Assembly: GCA_900548285.1 (NCBI GenBank) | Contig: URKE01000052.1 | Location: 1-12,040 of the forward strand | Direction: 5' to 3' | DNA length: 12,040 bases | Origin: an uncultured Eubacteriales bacterium | Lineage (GTDB): Bacteria; Bacillota; Clostridia; Christensenellales; Borkfalkiaceae | In this document: positions 1-6,857 of the stretch, piece by piece | Layout of the letters: each line of letters starts with the position of its first letter | Numbering within the stretch: position 1 is the stretch's first letter | Notes under the pieces: model-generated | Told to the model about the DNA's origin: nothing | Databases searched by the model: none | What the model saw: the letters and a program-made list of their open reading frames with translations, nothing else | Translations under genes and position numbers: made by a program

Positions 1-23
1 CCGCCTTTAATTTGTCATATTAC

Positions 24-44
24 CCTGCCTATAAGCCGATTATC
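24..44 (-). promoter_or_regulatory. Dyad leader motif, copy A (left edge)
   Basis: On the minus strand this 21-base stretch contains GATAATCGGCTTATAG. It matches the leader of queH (5141-5161) at 19 of 21 positions, the two differences being transitions. ATAA and TTAT can pair around a TCGGC loop, and the flanking TTAC and GTAA can pair outside them. It lies downstream of an AT-rich stretch that could hold a -10 element, so it may belong to the leader of a minus-strand gene beyond the window edge. That gene is not visible, and the only nearby ATG opens a three-codon frame. Function unknown. Confidence 0.4.
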
Positions 45-71
45 GTAACATTATTATGGTTAATCACAAAC

Positions 72-108
72 AAAAAAGCGAGGCGCGGATTACACGCTTC
101 GCTTTTTT
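72..108. terminator. Bidirectional rho-independent terminator
   Basis: The arms 72-85 and 95-108 form a 14-bp stem around a 9-base loop. Six A-T pairs at the base provide a T-run in either direction. On the plus strand one pair is a G-U wobble; on the minus strand the same position is an A-C mismatch. It sits 25 bases past the stop of the Wzz-like gene, so its likely job is to end that minus-strand transcript. It could also stop plus-strand readthrough. Confidence 0.8.
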
Positions 109-133
109 TACGTTTTATTTAACACAATGAAAC

Positions 134-895
134 TTATTCTGCTTTTTGCTCGTCTTTATTCAGAACCTGCGGCTTAAGATTTTTCGACGTTGCGATAACG
201 ACTATACAGAACGAAATTACCACGCCGAGAAGGGCAAACACCAGAGCGTATTTCGCTACCTGCCCGAGTTTTCCTTTACTCTCGTTGAGATAAGGTTGGG
301 ACAAAACCGTAATTCTGTCTGCAAACGATTCGAATACAGGTTTGCCTTCGGAATTTTTTTCGTTGACTTTTCCCAAAAACGAATCGATTATGCAACCGAG
401 CATTTTTTCGGGATCTTTCAGCGTCGACTTATACGAAAGGAATATCTGCGACGACTGGTTGGATACCGTGAGAGATTTTTTCACGCTTTCTATCTTAACG
501 TCGGCGGCGTTCTCGCTGCCGCTCTTATACTGTTTCATCGCGTTAAGATAAATAACGTCGTTATCATCGCTGAAAAACGCAAGCGAATTATATGCGATCG
601 AGCAGGCGTAAGAAAGCGCCGCGCTTTCCGCGTTCAGGTCGCTGTCGTCGACGATAGTATACGTTTTCCCGTCCGAGCCGGTTATCGTCTTGACCGTTTT
701 TTCGGGCTTGACAGAAACGATGAGCGAAGCCGTAGCCGTATATTCCTGCGGAACTAAAAAAAACGAATACAACGCGCCGACCGCCGCCAAAGCGACGACC
801 AGGGCAAGAATAAGCAAAATTTTCTTTTTTGCGGTTGCCCAGAGATTGCTTATCGTAAGCGTGTTCTCTTCCCGCAAAACGTCGCGTTCTTCCAT
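134..895 (-). CDS. Wzz/YveK-like polysaccharide chain-length protein, orphan
   Basis: The 253-residue protein has the topology of polysaccharide co-polymerases (Wzz/CapA/YveK): a short cytoplasmic N-terminus, one membrane segment at about residues 25-47, a long extracytoplasmic region, and a second membrane segment at about 213-236 with a short charged tail. The segment after the first helix (PQEYTATASLIV) resembles the start of a Wzz domain. No tyrosine kinase domain is attached. Such proteins set the length of, or help export, surface polysaccharides, but no glycosyltransferase, flippase or kinase gene is nearby, so the partner is unknown. The ATG at 895 follows a GGAG Shine-Dalgarno at 6 bases. 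Topology is seen in the sequence; family assignment is from resemblance. It might instead be an unrelated two-helix surface protein. Confidence 0.6.
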   Translation of the reverse strand: MEERDVLREENTLTISNLWATAKKKILLILALVVALAAVGALYSFFLVPQEYTATASLIVSVKPEKTVKTITGSDGKTYTIVDDSDLNAESAALSYACSIAYNSLAFFSDDNDVIYLNAMKQYKSGSENAADVKIESVKKSLTVSNQSSQIFLSYKSTLKDPEKMLGCIIDSFLGKVNEKNSEGKPVFESFADRITVLSQPYLNESKGKLGQVAKYALVFALLGVVISFCIVVIATSKNLKPQVLNKDEQKAE

Positions 896-925
896 ATCAT
901 ACTCCGTTTAAGATTTATTTTAATA

Positions 926-954
926 ATTTTAACACAATGCAAATACAAAGTAAA
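926..954 (-). promoter_or_regulatory. Promoter of the Wzz-like gene
   Basis: On the minus strand a TTTACT -35 box (949-954) and a TAAAAT -10 box (926-931) are separated by 17 bases. They lie in the 69-base gap after rarA. Transcription would start near 919, leaving a leader of about 24 bases that carries the GGAG ribosome binding site. A weaker alternative is TTGACG at 963-968, overlapping the rarA stop codon, with a poor -10. The gene can therefore probably be transcribed independently of rarA. Confidence 0.55.
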
Positions 955-964
955 GCATTTTTCG

Positions 965-2287
965 TCAATACGGCTTTTTCACGCCTTTTTCTTTGCGGAT
1001 TTCTCTGACCTGTTTCTCGAAACCGTTATTTCCCGGCTTATAGAAAACGCTCTCCGCAAGCGAATCGGGCAGATATTGCTGCTCGACGTAACCGCCGTAA
1101 TCGTGAGGATATTTATATTGTCTGCTTTTTTCCTTAGCGTCCTTATCGCCGAAAACCGCGTTGCGGACGTGCATCGGCACGGTGTCGTCCTTATTGCTTT
1201 CCGCGGCGGCTCTGGCGGCGTTCATCGCAACGACGACCGAATTCGACTTCGGCGCTTCGCAAACGTAAATTATCGCCTCGGAAAGCGGCAGAAGCCCCTC
1301 GGGGTAACCCATATTCTGAAAAGCGGTCATCGCGCTCGAACAAACGACTAACGCGCGCGGGTCTGCCATTCCCACGTCCTCGGCGGAATGAGCAAGCAAT
1401 CTTCTGAAAATAAGGAGAGGATCGCCCCCGCCTGAAATAATCCTGTGGGCGTAATAAAGCGCGGCGTCGCTGTCGCTTCCGCGGAGCGATTTGCAGAACG
1501 CGCTGAGCATATCGTAATAAGAATTTTCATCGTAAGAAAGAGCCTTTCTCTGTATCGATTGTTCCGCGTCCTTAAGCGTGACGGTGATTTTTCCGTCCTT
1601 ATCGGCTTCGGTTGTTAAAACGGCGAGTTCGAGCGCGTTATAAGCCGTTCTCAGATCCCCTCCGCTCATCGCCGCGATATGCGAAATCGCCTCTTCTTTT
1701 ACCTCGAGATTAAGTTCGCCGTAACCTCGTTTTTTATCGTTAATCGCCCTATAGAGGGCTTTTTTAACGGTGTTGTCGTCCAGCCGCTTAAACTCGAACA
1801 CTCTGCATCTCGACACGATTGCGGGCGTCATCGATGCGTAAGGATTCTCCGTCGTCGAACCGATAAAGATTATCGTTCCGTTCTCGATTGCCGGCAAAAG
1901 ACTGTCCGATTGAGTTTTGCTGAACCTATGACATTCATCGAGCAGCAGATAGGTTTTTTTACCATATAATTTAAGGTTTTCTCTCGCCTCGTCCACCGCT
2001 TTTTTGACGTCCGCAACGCCGCTCGAAACGGCGTTCAACTTGACGAAATTTCCGCTCGTGGAGTTGGCTATTATGTTCGCGAGCGTGGTTTTGCCCGTTC
2101 CCGGAGGCCCCCAGAAGATACAACTGCCGACCTTATCGAGCGAAATCGCCCTGCGGAGCAGACTGTTATTCTCACAGATATGGCTCTGTCCGAGAAACTC
2201 GCGGAGCGAAACGGGACGCATCCTTTCGGCAAGCGGAGCGTTCGCTTTGTTTTTTTCTTCGTTTATTGCGTCAAAAATATCGTACAT
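965..2287 (-). CDS. rarA: Replication-associated recombination protein A (RarA/MgsA), AAA+ ATPase
   Basis: The 440-residue protein is a clamp-loader-like AAA+ ATPase of the RarA/MgsA/WRNIP1 family, which acts at stalled replication forks and interacts with SSB. Visible are the N-terminal PLAERMRP segment typical of the family (18-25), Walker A GPPGTGKTT (60-68), Walker B LLLDECHRF (114-122, usually DE-x-HRF), sensor 1 FIGSTTENP (141-149) and the arginine-finger region SRCRVF (159-164). The C-terminal half matches the tetramerisation part of the family (YAHRIISGGGDP, then YKYPHDYGGYVEQQYLP). Length is normal for full-length RarA. The ATG at 2287 has a GAGGA ribosome binding site. It is divergent from ylbJ across only 40 bases, so each promoter must lie partly inside the other gene; I could not identify a convincing one for rarA. 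Confidence 0.95.
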   Translation of the reverse strand: MYDIFDAINEEKNKANAPLAERMRPVSLREFLGQSHICENNSLLRRAISLDKVGSCIFWGPPGTGKTTLANIIANSTSGNFVKLNAVSSGVADVKKAVDEARENLKLYGKKTYLLLDECHRFSKTQSDSLLPAIENGTIIFIGSTTENPYASMTPAIVSRCRVFEFKRLDDNTVKKALYRAINDKKRGYGELNLEVKEEAISHIAAMSGGDLRTAYNALELAVLTTEADKDGKITVTLKDAEQSIQRKALSYDENSYYDMLSAFCKSLRGSDSDAALYYAHRIISGGGDPLLIFRRLLAHSAEDVGMADPRALVVCSSAMTAFQNMGYPEGLLPLSEAIIYVCEAPKSNSVVVAMNAARAAAESNKDDTVPMHVRNAVFGDKDAKEKSRQYKYPHDYGGYVEQQYLPDSLAESVFYKPGNNGFEKQVREIRKEKGVKKPY

Positions 2288-2327
2288 ATTTCCTCATTTT
2301 TCCTTTCTTCGGCGAGTATGATAAACT

Positions 2328-3398
2328 ATGAGATCAATATCGACCGCAAAAAGATTCAAGTTCAAAAAATTCAAGCCGCCGAAAATTACGTTAAAGCAAT
2401 TTTCAAAGATAATGCTTACGCTCGGCATTTCGGCGTGTATGGTAATAATTCTTATCCGCCCGGACGTATACGTCGCCTCCGCGCTCGAGGGAGTGAAACT
2501 GTGGGCGCTCGTGGTGTTGCCGTCGCTTTTGCCGTTCTTCTTTTTCACGTCGCTTCTCGCGAAAATCGGCGCGACGGAAAGAATAGCGCGAACGCTTACA
2601 AATCCTTGCCGAAAAATTTTCGGAACGAGCGGTTACGCGGCTTACGCCCTTTTGATGAGCATACTTTCGGGTTATCCCGTGGGTGCGAAAATCATCGGCG
2701 ATCTCGGCGAAAACGGATTGATAGACGAAACCGACGCCACGAAAATGTCATCGTTTTGTTCCACGTCCGGTCCGCTTTTCATCGTCGGGAGCGTCGGCGT
2801 GGGAATGTTCGGCTCTGCCGCTGCCGGCAAATTGCTGTTTATCGTTCACGCGTTTTCCGCGTTAATCACGGGGTTGATTTTCAGATTTTTCGGTCGGGCT
2901 GAAATTACGACAACCCGAACGAATAGAAATGCTCCGCAACCCGTTCGCCCGCAGGTTTCTCCCGCAAAAACAAGAGCCGCAAACGGCAACGCGCTTTACG
3001 ACTGCGTTTACTCGTCGGTTATTTCGATAGCGACGGTCGGCGGGTTCATATGCGTCTTTTACGTTGTCGCGGACATTTTTCAGAATCTCGACCTTCTCCG
3101 TCCGATTTGGAAAACACTGTTTTTCGTCACGAAAAACGAACCGCTGTCACGGGCTTTTTCTTATGGTTTAATCGAATGTACACGCGGCTGCAAAATGCTC
3201 GCTCTATGCGGTTTATCGACTTATAGCCTTGCTTTTGCATCTTCATTGATTGCATTCGGGGGTGTTTCCGTCCTCGTTCAATCGGTATGTTTTTTAAAAA
3301 AGGCAAACGCGAAAATTCCGGTTTTTCTGCTTGCTAAAACAATTCAGACCGTTATATCCTTTCTTCTCACGCTTGCGCTTACGTTTGTTGTTTTATGA
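2328..3398 (+). CDS. ylbJ: Sporulation integral membrane protein YlbJ (nucleoside-recognition/gate family)
   Basis: The 356-residue hydrophobic protein carries conserved segments of the YlbJ family: SGYPVGAK (114-121), CSTSGPLFIVGSVG (144-157) and GLIECTRGCKML (280-291). Several membrane helices are visible (about 30-44, 57-78, 102-118, 147-160, 168-188, 228-250, 296-322, 333-356). A polar, proline-rich linker at about 190-222 splits the two halves. In Bacillus subtilis ylbJ is made in the mother cell during sporulation and is needed for heat-resistant spores; the molecular activity is not settled, so I infer only a spore-former. It is next to coaD and rsmD as in Bacillus (ylbH-ylbI-ylbJ), but on the opposite strand. 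The ATG at 2328 lacks a good Shine-Dalgarno; Met29 (2412) is a possible alternative just before the first helix. The stop overlaps the coaD stop by 6 bases. Confidence 0.88.
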   Translation: MRSISTAKRFKFKKFKPPKITLKQFSKIMLTLGISACMVIILIRPDVYVASALEGVKLWALVVLPSLLPFFFFTSLLAKIGATERIARTLTNPCRKIFGTSGYAAYALLMSILSGYPVGAKIIGDLGENGLIDETDATKMSSFCSTSGPLFIVGSVGVGMFGSAAAGKLLFIVHAFSALITGLIFRFFGRAEITTTRTNRNAPQPVRPQVSPAKTRAANGNALYDCVYSSVISIATVGGFICVFYVVADIFQNLDLLRPIWKTLFFVTKNEPLSRAFSYGLIECTRGCKMLALCGLSTYSLAFASSLIAFGGVSVLVQSVCFLKKANAKIPVFLLAKTIQTVISFLLTLALTFVVL

Positions 3399-3920
3399 TT
3401 TTATGTCGGCGGAAAGTTTCCCTTTGATTTCATCGGAAAGTTTCCCCTTGATTTCATCGGAAAGTTTCCCTTTGATTTCGGCGGGGACGTACCTATCGGC
3501 ATTCTTTCCGAATTTCAAAAGTTCACGGACAACGGACGAACTGATCTGCACGTTCGGGTCGCTGCAGGGAATATAAATCGTAACAATCTCGGGCATCAAC
3601 TCCGAATTGACGAAGTTCATTTCGTTCTCGTATTCGTAATCCCTGCCGTTTCTGAGTCCCCTCACGTTGTAAATCGCGCCTTCGGCTTTGAGCAGATCGA
3701 CGAGAAGCCCCTCGTGAAACAAAACCTTTACGTTCGGGTATTTCGCGCAGGTCGCGCGCAAAAAATCAAGTCTTTTTTCGACAGAAAACATCGTCGTTTT
3801 GTTCACGTTTACGCATATCGCGACGATAACCTCGTCGAACAGCGACGAACATTTCGCGATTATTTCTTCATGTCCTTTCGTAACGGGATCGAACGTCCCG
3901 GCAAACACGCATTTTTTCAA
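3393..3920 (-). CDS. coaD: Phosphopantetheine adenylyltransferase (PPAT) with repeat-extended C-terminus
   Basis: The enzyme transfers AMP from ATP to 4'-phosphopantetheine, giving dephospho-CoA, the penultimate step of coenzyme A synthesis in the cytoplasm. The nucleotidyltransferase signature is present: GTFDPVTKGH (8-17; Thr and His of the T/HxGH-type motif), RGLRNGRDYEYE (87-98) and ISSSVVRE (126-133). The core ends near residue 148, as in ordinary CoaD of about 160 residues. The tail is three 8-residue repeats, EIKGKLSD twice and then EIKGKLSA, plus DIKS, making 175 residues. The repeats come from a 24-bp DNA minisatellite. The start is TTG at 3920, with AGAGAGG 7 bases upstream. It is the last gene of queH-rsmD-coaD, 45 bases after rsmD. 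Confidence 0.95.
   Translation of the reverse strand: MKKCVFAGTFDPVTKGHEEIIAKCSSLFDEVIVAICVNVNKTTMFSVEKRLDFLRATCAKYPNVKVLFHEGLLVDLLKAEGAIYNVRGLRNGRDYEYENEMNFVNSELMPEIVTIYIPCSDPNVQISSSVVRELLKFGKNADRYVPAEIKGKLSDEIKGKLSDEIKGKLSADIKS
3407..3478 (-). repeat. 24-bp in-frame minisatellite, three copies, at the end of coaD
   Basis: Three abutting 24-base units (3407-3430, 3431-3454, 3455-3478) share the core CGGAAAGTTTCCC on the plus strand and differ by one to a few bases. Because 24 is a multiple of 3, copy changes add or remove 8 residues without a frameshift. On the coding (minus) strand each unit encodes EIKGKLSD or a close variant. Replication slippage is the obvious origin. Confidence 0.95.
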
Positions 3921-3965
3921 AATGTTACCTCTCTTATTCCCGACCGGTATTCGTTTAATCGGTAA

Positions 3966-4493
3966 TTACAAACACTCGTAAAAATCGAAAACCGCTATTC
4001 CGTAAACCCTCGAATCGACAAGCCGAACGCCATAGATATCACCGAGGCTTTTGCCCGAATGTTCGTAAATAATTCTTCCGCCCTCTTTCAGCAAGCCGTT
4101 TTTCGCAACCGAACTCACGACGTCTTTCGCGTCGATCGCATAAGGAGGGTCGAGAAAAACAAAATCGAACTTTCCTACCGCAGCGGCAACGTAAGCGAGC
4201 GCGTCGCCCTCGTAAATTTCCGCTTTTTCCTTAAGATACGCGAGATTTTCCTTTAAAAGTTTAACGCTCTCGCGCGAGTTGTCGACAAAAACAACCTTTT
4301 CCGCCCCGCGCGAAATCGCCTCTAAACCGATTCCGCCCGTTCCCGAATAAAGATCGAGAAACGAACAACCGGCAACGTCGAACTGCAAAATATTGAACAG
4401 AGCCTCTTTCGCCCTGTCCGAAGTGGGACGGATATCTCTGCCGTTAAATTCTTTAAGTACTCTGCCTCTGTGCTTTCCGGCAATGATCCTCAT
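3966..4493 (-). CDS. rsmD: 16S rRNA (guanine(966)-N2)-methyltransferase RsmD
   Basis: The 175-residue protein is a class I SAM-dependent methyltransferase that modifies G966 of 16S rRNA during small-subunit assembly. Visible are the N-terminal MRIIAGKHRGR, the RPTSDRAKEALFN motif (22-34), the SAM-binding loop DLYSGTGGIGLE (47-58) and the catalytic DPPY (115-118). Length is typical. Its ATG overlaps the queH stop as ATGA (4490-4493), with GAGGG inside the queH end as ribosome binding site, so translation is probably coupled. The rsmD-coaD order matches ylbH-ylbI of Bacillus and is common across Firmicutes. Confidence 0.95.
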   Translation of the reverse strand: MRIIAGKHRGRVLKEFNGRDIRPTSDRAKEALFNILQFDVAGCSFLDLYSGTGGIGLEAISRGAEKVVFVDNSRESVKLLKENLAYLKEKAEIYEGDALAYVAAAVGKFDFVFLDPPYAIDAKDVVSSVAKNGLLKEGGRIIYEHSGKSLGDIYGVRLVDSRVYGIAVFDFYECL

Positions 4494-5137
4494 TTTTCGC
4501 CCTCGCTTTCTTCCGCTTCTTCCAACCCCGGAAGCGACGCGTATTTAGAATATATGCAACCGCAATAATGCTGGCGATAAAGTCCGTATTCGGTCGAAAT
4601 CTCGACGGAACGTTTGTAACCGTTTTCCTTTTTGAAGTCGTTAGGCAGATATTTCACACCGAACGTTTCGCTCTGTTTTTCGCCCTCGGCGTTGATAATT
4701 TCCGCGTTTTTGTGCGGGCTGACCGTAAGCGTGGAGCAAAAATATTCGTAGCCGCCCTCTTTTGCGATTTTCGCGGTTTCGGCAAGACGCAAAGCAAAAC
4801 ACACCTCGCAACGCTTGCCGCCCTCGGGTTCTTTTTCAAGCCCTTTCGCAAGTTCAAAAAACTCGACCGATTTATACCTGCCGTCGATTATTTTTATCTT
4901 GCCGCCGTAGGCTTCCGTTAAAAATCTCTTCTGTTCGTTAAGCCTGAGGTTATATTCCTCGCTTTCGGTTATGTTCGGGTTGAAATAAAAGACCGTGAGA
5001 TCGAAAAACGGCTCGAGTTTTTCGATAACCGCCGTCGAACACGGCCCGCAACAACTGTGCAGAAGCAAAGTTTTTTTCTCGCCCCCGAAAGTTCCGATTA
5101 TCTTCTTCATTTCGGAATCGTAATTAATTTTATTCAT
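4490..5137 (-). CDS. queH: Epoxyqueuosine reductase QueH
   Basis: The 215-residue protein belongs to the QueH (former DUF208) family, which reduces epoxyqueuosine to queuosine at position 34 of GUN-anticodon tRNAs and replaces the unrelated, cobalamin-dependent QueG. Family signatures are clear: LLHSCCGPCS (25-34), YFNPNI (51-56), KRCEVCFALRL (108-118), FCSTLTVSPHKN (133-144) and YRQHYCGCIYS (187-197). The cysteines at 29, 30, 110, 113, 192 and 194 are the candidate iron and Fe-S ligands and catalytic residues. No other queuosine gene is in the window, so the pathway or precursor salvage must be encoded elsewhere. It is the first gene of the queH-rsmD-coaD operon and has its own promoter. Its Shine-Dalgarno is weak (ACAGG). 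Confidence 0.93.
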   Translation of the reverse strand: MNKINYDSEMKKIIGTFGGEKKTLLLHSCCGPCSTAVIEKLEPFFDLTVFYFNPNITESEEYNLRLNEQKRFLTEAYGGKIKIIDGRYKSVEFFELAKGLEKEPEGGKRCEVCFALRLAETAKIAKEGGYEYFCSTLTVSPHKNAEIINAEGEKQSETFGVKYLPNDFKKENGYKRSVEISTEYGLYRQHYCGCIYSKYASLPGLEEAEESEGEK

Positions 5138-5140
5138 AAA

Positions 5141-5161
5141 CCTGTCTATAAGTCGATTATC
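5141..5161 (-). promoter_or_regulatory. Dyad leader motif, copy B (queH leader)
   Basis: The minus-strand text GATAATCGACTTATAG sits between the queH -10 box and its start codon. ATAA and TTAT pair around TCGAC. The flanking CCTG (partly outside the interval) and CAGG extend the stem past a three-base bulge (AGA), giving about 8 pairs close to the ribosome binding site. It is nearly identical to the copy at 24-44 and related to the one at 10340-10357. It could be an RNA hairpin acting on initiation or a dyad protein-binding site; the sequence does not decide. Confidence 0.45.
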
Positions 5162-5167
5162 AGGGTA

Positions 5168-5195
5168 AATATACTATAATCAAGCAATTCGTCAA
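5168..5195 (-). promoter_or_regulatory. Promoter of queH-rsmD-coaD
   Basis: On the minus strand TTGACG (5190-5195) and TATATT (5168-5173) are separated by 16 bases. The -35 box overlaps the TGA stop of the mreB-like gene. Transcription would start near 5161, so the leader is about 24 bases and consists almost entirely of dyad motif copy B. An alternative reading uses TTGATT 16 bases before GATAAT, which would put the motif itself in the -10 position. Confidence 0.55.
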
Positions 5196-6199
5196 CTCTT
5201 GACGATTCTGATTTTTTTCAACAGCGCGACGTTTCCCGCAACCATTCCGCCGCCCGTCGCCGTAGCGATTTCGGGTTCGTCGTCCACGTTCGCTTTTATA
5301 GCTATTCTGTCTTTAAAGTAAACGTCAAGCCCCGGGATTTTACTCGCCCCGCCCGCAAAGTAAACGCCGTTTCTTCTTATCTCGGCGGACACTTCCGCGG
5401 GGAGTTTTGCCATGACGAGTTCGACAACCTCGAAAAGTTTATCGTAAAACGCCTTAATCGGGAAATAAATATCCTGCGAAGAAACGGAAATCGAACGGGG
5501 TTTTCCGCTCGTCAGATCTCTTCCGCTCGCCACAATCCTCGCGACGTCGTTTTCAAAAAGACTGCCGATCTGAATTTTGATCGATTCGGCTGTAAGCGTA
5601 CCTATTTTAAGATTGAAATACTCCTCGATATGCCTCATTATCATCGCGTCGATATTTCTTCCGCCCATATTGACGCTCACGCCCGCGATAACTCCGTCGA
5701 GCGAAACCGCCGCGATGTTAGTCGAGCCGCCGCCGATATCCACGATAAAGCACGGCGTGGATTCGCTTATCGGCACGCCCGAACCGAGCGCGGTTAAAAT
5801 GGGCGATTCCACGAGATCGACGGAATACACTCCCGCCCCCGCAAGCACGCGAAGATATTTTTTTATCTCGTCGTTATCGAGTCCGCACGGAACGGAAAGC
5901 AAAACCTGCGGACGAAGACTGAGTTTCTTCAACGTGATTTTATTCAGAAAACTCTCGAGCATGGAAGCCGCCGCTTTTTCGTCAACGATAAGTCCCTCGT
6001 TTATCGGAAAAACGACGGAACTTTTACCCGCGGTTTTTCCTATCAGCCTTTTCGCTTCGCTCCCGACCGCTTTTATTCTTCTCTTTTGTTGTTCGTCAAT
6101 CAACACCACGCTCGGCTCGAAAAGCACTACGCCTGCTCCGAGTTGATAAATTACGGTATTCACCGAACCTAAGTCGATTGCGATGACGTTTCCTCTCAT
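5192..6199 (-). CDS. MreB-family actin-like protein, divergent
   Basis: The 335-residue protein has the MreB/Mbl fold signatures: phosphate-1 loop IDLGSVNT (8-15; usually DLGTANT), phosphate-2 loop VDIGGGSTNIA (153-163), adenosine-binding FAGGASKIPGLD (281-292; usually LTGGGALL-RGLD) and the C-terminal ATATGGGMV. MreB polymers guide lateral cell-wall synthesis from the inner face of the membrane. Several positions depart from canonical MreB, for example VESPILTALGSG (130-141) where VEEPMAAAIGAG is usual, so it may be a paralogue or a lineage-specific MreB. It follows maf by 38 bases with a good AGGAG ribosome binding site, an order matching maf-mreB of other Firmicutes. However, mreC and mreD do not follow; the next gene is queH. 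Confidence 0.85.
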   Translation of the reverse strand: MRGNVIAIDLGSVNTVIYQLGAGVVLFEPSVVLIDEQQKRRIKAVGSEAKRLIGKTAGKSSVVFPINEGLIVDEKAAASMLESFLNKITLKKLSLRPQVLLSVPCGLDNDEIKKYLRVLAGAGVYSVDLVESPILTALGSGVPISESTPCFIVDIGGGSTNIAAVSLDGVIAGVSVNMGGRNIDAMIMRHIEEYFNLKIGTLTAESIKIQIGSLFENDVARIVASGRDLTSGKPRSISVSSQDIYFPIKAFYDKLFEVVELVMAKLPAEVSAEIRRNGVYFAGGASKIPGLDVYFKDRIAIKANVDDEPEIATATGGGMVAGNVALLKKIRIVKS

Positions 6200-6237
6200 A
6201 TAATTCTCCTGTTATGATATGCGGTTAAAATTTGTGG

Positions 6238-6798
6238 TTATTTCAATAGTAAATCGAGCGTGGATTTTATCGCCGAAATCGGCAATCCGACCACGTTATC
6301 CCTGTCGCCGCTAAACGATTTTACAAGCGGAAATCCGTCCTGTATTCCGTACGCTCCGGCTTTTCCTTGCCAAAGACCGCTGTCGAGATAGGCTTTTATC
6401 GTTTGCTCCGGAAGGCCCTCAAACTCGACTTCCGTCGTTACGCTTCCCGTTTCCGAAAAGTTTTCGGCAAAAAGGGCGTAACCCGTGGTGACGCGATGAG
6501 TTTTTCCCGAAAGCCGCCTGAGCATTTCTTCCGCTTCTTCACGGTTCTCGGGCTTGCCGAGAATCTCGCCGCCGAGCGCGACGACCGTATCCGCGCCGAG
6601 AACGACCGACGTTTTGGGAACGCGGGAATAAACGTCCCTCGCCTTGCTGAGCGCGCACCTGACCGAAAACTTTTCCGCCGGACAGTTTTTATCGAACGCG
6701 TCCTCTTTGTCGCTCTTCATAATCTCGAAGGCATATCCCTCTCGGAGCAATATTTCTTTTCTGCGCGGCGAACCGCTTGCAAGAATAAATTTCTTCAT
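6238..6798 (-). CDS. maf: Maf family nucleoside triphosphate pyrophosphatase
   Basis: The 186-residue protein hydrolyses non-canonical or pyrimidine nucleoside triphosphates (dTTP/UTP type in many members) to the monophosphate, as a house-cleaning enzyme. In Bacillus, Maf overproduction also affects septation. Visible are LASGSPRRKE (6-15), GADTVV (68-73; Asp70 is the expected catalytic base), LGKP (80-83), GKAGAYGIQD (145-154) and GDRDNVVGLP (164-173), with family-typical length. The Gln and the GYGIQ-type loop fit the YhdE-like dTTP/UTP branch better than the YceF branch, but I hold the substrate loosely. It is the first gene of a maf-mreB operon with its own promoter. The ribosome binding site is GGCGGA, 5 bases before the ATG. 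Confidence 0.95.
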   Translation of the reverse strand: MKKFILASGSPRRKEILLREGYAFEIMKSDKEDAFDKNCPAEKFSVRCALSKARDVYSRVPKTSVVLGADTVVALGGEILGKPENREEAEEMLRRLSGKTHRVTTGYALFAENFSETGSVTTEVEFEGLPEQTIKAYLDSGLWQGKAGAYGIQDGFPLVKSFSGDRDNVVGLPISAIKSTLDLLLK

Positions 6799-6828
6799 AA
6801 TTCCGCCGGATTGTGTTAATTCCGTTAT

Positions 6829-6857
6829 ATTATATAATAATTATTATTTTTTGTAAA
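6829..6857 (-). promoter_or_regulatory. Promoter of maf-mreB
   Basis: On the minus strand TTTACA (6852-6857) and a perfect TATAAT (6829-6834) are separated by exactly 17 A/T bases. Transcription would start near 6822, giving a leader of about 24 bases. The first three bases of the -35 box are the end of the 28-bp repeat array immediately upstream. Confidence 0.85.

Noticed and set aside
146..757. A 203-codon open frame on the plus strand
   Set aside because: It is antisense to the Wzz-like gene, has arginine/phenylalanine-rich composition typical of complement-strand frames, and lacks a ribosome binding site.
2283..2327. A sigma-E-type sporulation promoter in front of ylbJ
   Set aside because: Some TCATTTT/GTATGATA resemblance exists, but the match to the consensus is weak and its start point would fall at or after the ATG at 2328.
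2180..2902. A 240-codon plus-strand frame overlapping the rarA start and ylbJ
   Set aside because: Its text is the out-of-frame reading of ylbJ and antisense of rarA; the ylbJ frame carries the recognisable conserved motifs.
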